Origin: Apostichopus japonicus
Lineage: Eukaryota; Echinodermata; Holothuroidea; Aspidochirotida; Stichopodidae
Reading direction: 5' to 3'
DNA: 64,000 nucleotides
Assembly: GCF_037975245.1 (NCBI RefSeq)
Contig: NC_092572.1
Span: forward strand, 5,419,001-5,483,000
This document shows, piece after piece, positions 57,567 through 64,000 of this stretch (its first letter is position 1; each line of letters starts with the position of its first letter). Under the pieces are notes generated by a model that saw only the letters and a program-made list of their open reading frames with translations, had not been told where the DNA came from and did no database searches. Both the position numbers and the translations under genes were made by a program.

Positions 57567-58334
57567 TAAGAAGGGTGACATACCCTATGTTCCGACGTCT
57601 CTATGTTCCGACGTCTCTTTAAGTTCCGACAATTTTTTTGGACTCTAATTTTTTTAACCCAATTTTTTTTCTGGGGGGGCCGCTCAATTTTGTTAGACCC
57701 AATTTCTGTCTGACTAATTTTTTGGGGGGATTCAATTTTTTCGGGGGACTCATTTTTTTTTTACCCAAATTTTGTCTGGCTTAAGTTATTTTTGGGGTGG
57801 GGACTCAATTTTTTTGGACCCAAATTTTCTTTGTGGAATCAATTTTGTTAGACCCAAATTTTGTCTCACTAACTATTTATTAGGGGGGACTCAATTTTTT
57901 TCGGACCCAATTTTTTTGGGGGCACTAATTTTTTTTGGACCAAAATTTTTTCCGGCCTAATTTTTTTTGGGGGGAACTCAATTTTATTTGGACCCAATTT
58001 TTTTTTGTGGAATCAACTTTTTGGGACCCACAATTTTTCTGACCTGATTTTGTGTTTGGGGGACTTTTTTTTGGATGCGCCGATTTTTTTTTACGAAACA
58101 AAAAGTAAAAGGGCCCAAAGTTTTTTATGACCCAAATAGTGCTTGTCCGAAAAAAAATTGGTCATAAAAAATTTTAGAGTAAAAAAAATTTGTGTCATTA
58201 AAATATTTTGGTCCAAAAAAATATGGGTCTTAAAAAAATTTGGTCCGAAAACATATTGGTCAAAAATATTGGTCAAAAGAACTTCAGAGTCAAAAACAAT
58301 TGTCGGAACGTAGACATGCCGGAAACCATAAAAT
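57567..58334. mobile_element. insert with inverted GTTCCGACAATT ends and T/G-rich repeated core
   Basis: Compared with copy 1 of the surrounding repeat, this stretch is extra. Its ends carry GTTCCGACGTCTCT and AAGTTCCGACAATT on the left and AATTGTCGGAACGTAGACAT on the right, an imperfect inverted repeat of about 40 bp. The left interior repeats a GGGGGACTCAATTTTTTTGG / ACCCAATTTTTT unit about a dozen times. The right interior carries the inverse (CCAAAAAAATTTGGTC). The whole can fold on itself. Confidence 0.65.
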
Positions 58335-58350
58335 ATACTGGGTCTACCCC

Positions 58351-60070
58351 TAATCATTGAATTTGGGGTGAATGTGTATTTAACTACATTACATGATGCT
58401 TAAACACATGTTTGAACAAAATGAAAAATTCAAGTATTACCACATAAATATTCAAAAAATATACTTTTGTTGCATGGTATGGAGGATTTGGTGAAACCAA
58501 ACATGTCTGGACTAGTTTGAAAATTTTACGAGGTTCGTGATCAACTTGACCGTATCTAGTATTTTCAGAAAATAAGGTTGCTACAGTACTGATTTCGCTT
58601 AACTCCCGTTGAAAAAAAATCAACGATCGATAACAAACGTTGAAAATCGATAAAAAAAGTTGAAAATCGGTTAAAAACGAATAATTTCGTTGACAAGATT
58701 TACACTACTGCGGGCACGGTTGTCAACGAAGTTTCAACGAAAATTCCACGAAAGTTATCGCGATAAAAAACCGCAAAGGCAATTCTAGACATATCAAGGT
58801 TGTGACTTGCGTTGAATCCTTAGTTTAACTACAGCCGTTTTCAGACTCTACCAGAAGTTGTAGAGGAATATTACAAATGTTACAAAAGTTTGATTGTAGA
58901 TAGAGTAAGTTCTTTACTAGGTGTTTGAAAAATGATTTGGCTAGGATAATAAAAACTAGTCTTGATCGCTCGTAATAAGCACATTCTACGACTCTTAAGT
59001 TATAGGCTAGTATTAAACTAAGATAAGTTTAGGTTAGCTCACCAAGGAACGCAGCGTCAGAAAAACTAGAAATAAAAAAAAAATATCCACAATGAAACAG
59101 TCGTAGCTGGATATCAAAGAGATCTTTAATTCCAATAAATTCCTGTGTTACTTGACGTACTACAGTACCGTTTACTACAGAACATCACTCACTAAACAAA
59201 CTTTTCTGAGAGCGCATTCCGTACAAAAAATCTCCCCCAGCTTCAATGCACGCAAAATAAAAAAAACATCCTGTTATTTTCCCCCTAACCCGTTACTGTA
59301 AGTTGCCCGCGAATGCAGATGGACTGCCCTGGTATTTAGGTCGCAGCCTGGGTCTGGGCCACCTGCAGTTTGCTGCTAACATGTGTATTCCCTACCCTGG
59401 ATATCCCCACCACCAAACTTTTTTTGAGAGGCTTAGTCCAATCATAAACCTGGCTTTGTCAAATTCACGCCTACCATCTGTTAATTAGCATAGTATTTAT
59501 CTGAACCTTTGGCTGGCTGCCTCTAGAAGCAAACATTATTTTACCTCTACTGTTCGTAATGGAATGGATGTTACCTGAAAACCAAATATTCATTCATATT
59601 ATAAGTAGAACAATCCAGCTGGGATAGAAAGTTTATCTTGAATGAACCAATCAAGAGTCGTGCTATTAATAAAACTTGAAAACACCTGGCCAGCAAGAGA
59701 GTTGCAAACAATTGTATCAATGACTACTAAGAAAATAAAGCAGTGACTTGGGGCCCACGTTGGGTAGAAATCTGTGGAAAATGAATATATTTTCATTGCT
59801 TATTTGAGTATTGTATATTGGGAAGAGCTGATCAAACATTAGTAGGGAGGGCTTTCAACTAGCCTGACGGCTTTCAACTGGCCTGACGGCATGTACATTT
59901 AATTTAATGAGAAGGGGGAGTTTTTATGAGTCTCCCGGTATGCGTCACATGAGAAGTAAATGTTTTTGTTTTTCGGTTTTATCATCCTTTTTTCAAGTGG
60001 AACAGCTCATAAAATCATATCAAATGAAAATAATACATATTTGAATATCCTTCCTTAGTTTTACTAATCA
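58351..60070. other. non-coding stretch, no gene seen
   Basis: AT-rich. Around 58610-58770 short AACGTTGAAAATCG-type words recur. CTTTCAACTxGCCTGACGGC is directly repeated at 59851 and 59871. No exon recognised. Confidence 0.45.
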
Positions 60071-60079
60071 GGAATGTAT

Positions 60080-62028
60080 CAGTGGCGGAGATTTCTTGTC
60101 AGAAGTGGGGGGGTTGCAGGCCATTGATGAAATAAAAAGTCATAACTGCTGGCTCACTATCTAAGTGGAGCGCCACCATAAGTTGGCGCAAAGTGCACAA
60201 GAATTTTTTGGCAAATATTGCCTCCCAGATTGCAGTAAATGGCACTGCCCGGGCCTTGAAAAGCTGCATTTAACCAGGGGCATATGCAGGATTTTCTAAC
60301 CCGGGGGAGCGTATTATTATCTAAGCGGAGCGCCACCATTGGTTGGCGCGCAGCGTACAAGCAAATTTCTGGTTTTGGTACCCCCAGATCACCGGAAATG
60401 GCACTTCTCGGGCTTGAAACTGACCAACCATATGTACACTTTTGCCTGAGAACCAAGTTTTTTCCAAATACTTTTTTTTCTCATTTATAACCTTTTTGAA
60501 GATTTTCACCATTCACACATCATGTTCGACTTCATCACATATCCTGTGGATCATTGCTTTTGTAGGTGATTCTTCATCGCGGCCCACAATATCCGTCAGC
60601 CCCACTGTTCAGAATTTGAAAATTCACAATTCTCGTGAATAAATTCACTTCAAAACATACCCATAATGTTGCACAAAATATCATCTATGGACAACCGATA
60701 TAGAAAAACCTCCTTCAAACCCTAACAGATGGGCCAAAATTGCAGGAGTATGATGAAGTATGATGAAGAATGTTGGTTAGGGAATTTTCGAAAATTCAGA
60801 CGGCTACTAAAAAATTTCGTTGAAGGAAATAAAAATATACCAGATATTTCCGAAACCGAACACTACACACATCGACAGTTTTGAGCATGGGCGCAGATCA
60901 GTCTTGGATAATGGTGGGGACGCGTGTTTGTTCTATGACACTATCTAAGCGGAGTGCGACCATGGGTTCGCGCGTAGCGTAGGATTTTTTTGGGCAAATA
61001 TACCTCCCAGATCGCCGGAAATAACACTTCCCAGACCTAATGTTAATGATGCTCCTAAACCTCCTTAAGTTTTAGATCTCATGGCTTAGAAATTTAGTTT
61101 GGAGAAATACATGGGCGTCTGCAGAAAGAAAATCAGGGACAAATAATCTAAGTAGACTTATGTACATACGATGGGTCTGGGGTCCTCTCCCAGAAAACAA
61201 ATATTGACTGCCGCAAATGCGATTTCCGTCCTATATTTAACAACTGTGGATAAAATACAATAAAATGAGAACTGCTGCATGTCATTTGCACAATGCTGGA
61301 TCAAACTGCGCCAAAGTTCAATACTGGGGAACTTGAAATGCAGCTATTGGTCAAGACAAATTGGTGGGGCCACGGTATATCATGTCCCCACTACTGAAAA
61401 AGTTGGTGGGGACGCGTCCCGCTGTCCTCACCAGGATCTGCGCCCATGGTTTGGAGGCTGTTTATCGTGGAACGCCATTTTCATGCTCACTGATATGATG
61501 TGATATCTGCTGTTTGCTTTACAAATTCGAATAATTTTGTCACTGTTCCTCTTCCTCTTCCCGTTTTCTTGCCGTATTTTCTACTCCATCCTTTGGTCCT
61601 TTTCTCTCTTTCTTCTTTTTCTTTTCCTTCCTTCACCTCGTTGAAGTTGGCAAGTGTATACAGTTCCAAAGCTATTCAACAGCAACAAAACGTTATTTTG
61701 TGTATGTCTGTTTGGGGTGAAGTTAGCGCTATGAGCTACACGTTCCAATGCGCAAGGTGGGGGAAAGGGCTAGAAATAATGTGTGGGTCAATTCTAACTC
61801 GGTTTTCGGTCGTTAATTGTTGATGTAGCCTACCAGGTAAAAGGTTGAAATGATTTTAACAATTTCATATTAATAATTTGATTTATTATGCCATTTGGAG
61901 CACATAACATAGGCTATAACAGAACATTACTGGCAAAAACTAGGGGGGGTTGATTGTGTGGGCCAACCCCCCCTCTTCAAAAAGTGGGGGGTTAAAACCC
62001 CCCAACCCCCCCTGTTTCTCCGCCACTG
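60080..62028. mobile_element. 1.95-kb transposon with CAGTGGCGGAG ends
   Basis: CAGTGGCGGAG starts at 60080 and its exact inverse CTCCGCCACTG ends at 62028. The flanks are GGAATGTAT (60071-60079) and GGAATGTTT (62029-62037), a 9-bp duplication with one mismatch. A G-rich run follows the left end and a C-rich run precedes the right end. Length and duplication would suit a hAT or Mutator-like element; I cannot decide. No transposase frame recognised. The interior holds three copies of a TCTAAGCGGAGCGCCACCAT-type module. Confidence 0.75.
60158..61030 (+). repeat. three copies of a ~100-bp CTAAGCGGAGCGCCACC module
   Basis: Copies start near 60158, 60318 and 60949. Each reads CTAAG(C/T)GGAG(C/T)GCCACCAT, GGTTGGCGCGCAGCGTACAA, then CCTCCCAGAT(T/C)GC and a GGCACT(T/G)CCCGGG-like end. 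They lie inside the 1.95-kb transposon. Confidence 0.75.
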
Positions 62029-62037
62029 GGAATGTTT

Positions 62038-62998
62038 AATAAAGCATGCAATGCATCGTTCGAAAATGGTAATTTTAAAGTAGAATTGAAAATGAACGAC
62101 ATAAAACAATATCTGTGAAGCGTGTGGAGCACAACTTTGAATATTCGTTGTGAAAGAAAACATAGCGAACGATGCTTATTGCGTACAGTAAATAAATTTC
62201 GCAGAACTGGTATAGAGAAATTACGTACTGCAGCTTACGTCAGAGAAGCTCATAAATGACACAGGTGGATAGAGCGCATCAAAATTCGGTTTAGGAAATC
62301 CCTGTACAACCGACAAAAGTCGATATCTCCTTCCGTTTTCGAGTTATAAGCGATTTTGTGTTTTTGCGATATGGTTTTTAGTATATTTTCATTCAATAAG
62401 GTCGTTTTTGTGTGTGTTTAAGTAAGGGTGTGACCCAACAGATATTTCGCTAACCGTTTCACCGTATCGCCTGCCGGTCGGTTAAACGTTTAAACGCCGT
62501 TTCCCGATCGCGGTTTTTTTCGACGCACGGTCACTCGACTTTTAATGAAAATAGGACATTATGAGTACAATAATTAAGGGTTTTTTCCCAGCAGGTAGCA
62601 ATTCAGGCAACAAGACACTCGATCAATGTATGTTAATTACTAATTAGGCCCAATAATATTGCGAACCTTTCGTGTAATAATTGCTGAAAAGAATAACACA
62701 CATGATCAGTATTCGTGGTGCTCAGAAGTTCAGATCACTGAATTTATATCACTCGGCCTTCGGCAACATCGTAACTTTTGAAGAAAAAAACAATATATTT
62801 GTCTATCTATCACAAGATTTTTAACAAAAACTCGCCTAAATTAGTAAACTTACCCACCTTTCCTGCTTACTTATTAAAAGTCATGTTAAGAAAACAAATT
62901 ACGCAAGCACGTGTTGTGCGATGGGTTGTAAAAATCAAGTTGAAACTGGTTTGAGCAGCCTCCGATTTCATTTTCTTTCTCTTGTGTCACATACATGA
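62038..62998. other. non-coding stretch, no gene seen
   Basis: Mixed composition with CpG-bearing words at 62440-62530. No exon or element recognised. Confidence 0.45.
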
Positions 62999-63390
62999 TA
63001 CAGTACCTTACATTTGATACAAAAGTTAATTCAACAACAGCCAAAATTTGTGTCGCAATAGGTTAAGTTTTAATCGCGCTGCGCAGTACCATTCATAATT
63101 TGCATATAACATCAAAATTTACACTCGGCGTCCAGATGGCGGGAGATGTAACATCATGTTCAATGTGTTGTGTTGTTCCCATGGTGCGATGAACTTGGGC
63201 AAAGTTCAATGACCTACTTATGTTCTGTGACCAATGTCAGTGGGAATTATGTGTGTAAAATCTCGGGTTTTTCCATGTGTTATATATAGAAGTTTTACGT
63301 AAGCGGAGCGAATTTTAAGGCGGCTCGTTGATTGTGAGGAAGCACTTATCTAAGCATCAATATTTGTGAAAAATATCGTAAGTTTTTCAT
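62999..63390 (+). repeat. dispersed TATA-bearing repeat, copy 3
   Basis: From ACAGTACCTTACATTTGATA to GTGAAAAATATCGTAAG it matches copies 1 and 2, with a few small deletions. The TATATATAGAAGTTTTACG box and AAGCGGAGCGAATTT are kept. Confidence 0.8.
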
Positions 63391-64000
63391 TTTCATTCAT
63401 TTTCTTTTATGTTTGCCGCAATCCCGCCCGCAATGCATGCACAGCATAATACCATGTGTGAAAAAAATGGCTGTACACGTGCAGACCTGAGAGAGCAAAC
63501 TGGCCTTGTGTTGTTAATGTTATGACGGTACTTTCTAGAACGACCATTTGCGTCTTTTGGGGTCAACATATTTTCACACGGGATTTCAACATGCCATTGA
63601 TCGATGTACACGGGTGATATATGTCGCAAATATAAACTGGGAAAACGAATTGACGACACTATCATGAGCTTATGACTATTGGCCTACTACTTTAGTTGAA
63701 CACATTATTCATGCCTAAAACATCGTTTTTCTGTTTTTTATAGATAGTTTGCAGTACATTACTAAGTTCTTCACATATTTTTAAATAATTTTCATGTTTA
63801 AAATGTAAACAAAATAGAAAAAATAAAAAGAGAAAACGCCTTTTTGAAAAATGGAAGCGTCCTCGCAGAATGGGCGGGGCATCTTTATTTTGCTTCAAGT
63901 AACATGTTTTCGCTCGGAAACAAAGTTTCATACTTCAACTCTCATAAAAAACCAAATTTACATCTCTTAGAAATAACTATTTTTCGTAATCTGCAAGTAA
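63391..64000. other. non-coding stretch at the window edge
   Basis: AT-rich; a 90-codon minus-strand frame at 63393-63665 has no recognisable domain. Nothing else seen. Confidence 0.4.

Overview
The window looks like AT-rich nuclear DNA from an invertebrate animal. Exons are short and bounded by GT/AG splice signals, introns run to kilobases, and there is a dense mix of LINE, DIRS-like, hAT-like and foldback elements, minisatellites and microsatellites. A marine invertebrate deuterostome, perhaps an echinoderm, would fit the LINE and DIRS-like content, but I cannot fix the species. There is no sign of bacterial, organellar or viral gene organisation.

Host gene. One minus-strand gene spans at least 40.6 kb down to 6.7 kb. 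I can place six exons: two Ig-like domain exons (40573-40256 and 29178-28891), three tiny Thr/Ser/Pro-rich stalk exons (20019-19945, 17012-16971, 11056-11006) and a transmembrane exon (6772-6674). All six begin and end in phase 1 with good acceptors and donors, so they join in frame in any combination. The product would be a type I cell-surface protein: two Ig-like domains, a mucin-like stalk and one membrane span. The 5' exons with the signal peptide are not identified. The cytoplasmic end is uncertain, with one weak candidate exon at 5227-5169.

Layout. 0-4.4 kb: a 3.2 kb inverted repeat carrying TA/CA microsatellites, a tRNA-SINE-like head and a 304-bp tandem repeat. 4.4-12.8 kb: introns, the transmembrane exon and one stalk exon. 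12.87-14.09 kb: a hAT-like element with an 8-bp target duplication. 16.9-25.2 kb: two stalk exons, three tandem arrays and a Harbinger-like MITE. 27.7-28.1 kb: a 399-bp hAT MITE. 28.9-29.2 kb: the second Ig exon. 31.0-39.7 kb: a CR1/L2-type LINE 3' end split by a 7.9 kb hAT-like element, which itself holds a foldback element with ~740-bp arms, a TA-flanked MITE and other repeats. 40.3-40.6 kb: the first Ig exon. 44.46-49.22 kb: a GC-rich, decayed DIRS-like retrotransposon with inverted terminal repeats and an internal complementary region. 51.1-53.07 kb: the 3' part of a second, different DIRS-like element. 53.8-63.4 kb: three copies of a TATA-bearing repeat, one interrupted by a 1.7 kb palindromic element built of ATCGATTTAAATCGAT-type units and by a poly-T/G-rich insert, followed by a 1.95 kb transposon with terminal inverted repeats.

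Most of the window is therefore intron of one receptor-like gene and flanking DNA filled by nested mobile elements. Apart from that gene I found no other host coding region I can defend.
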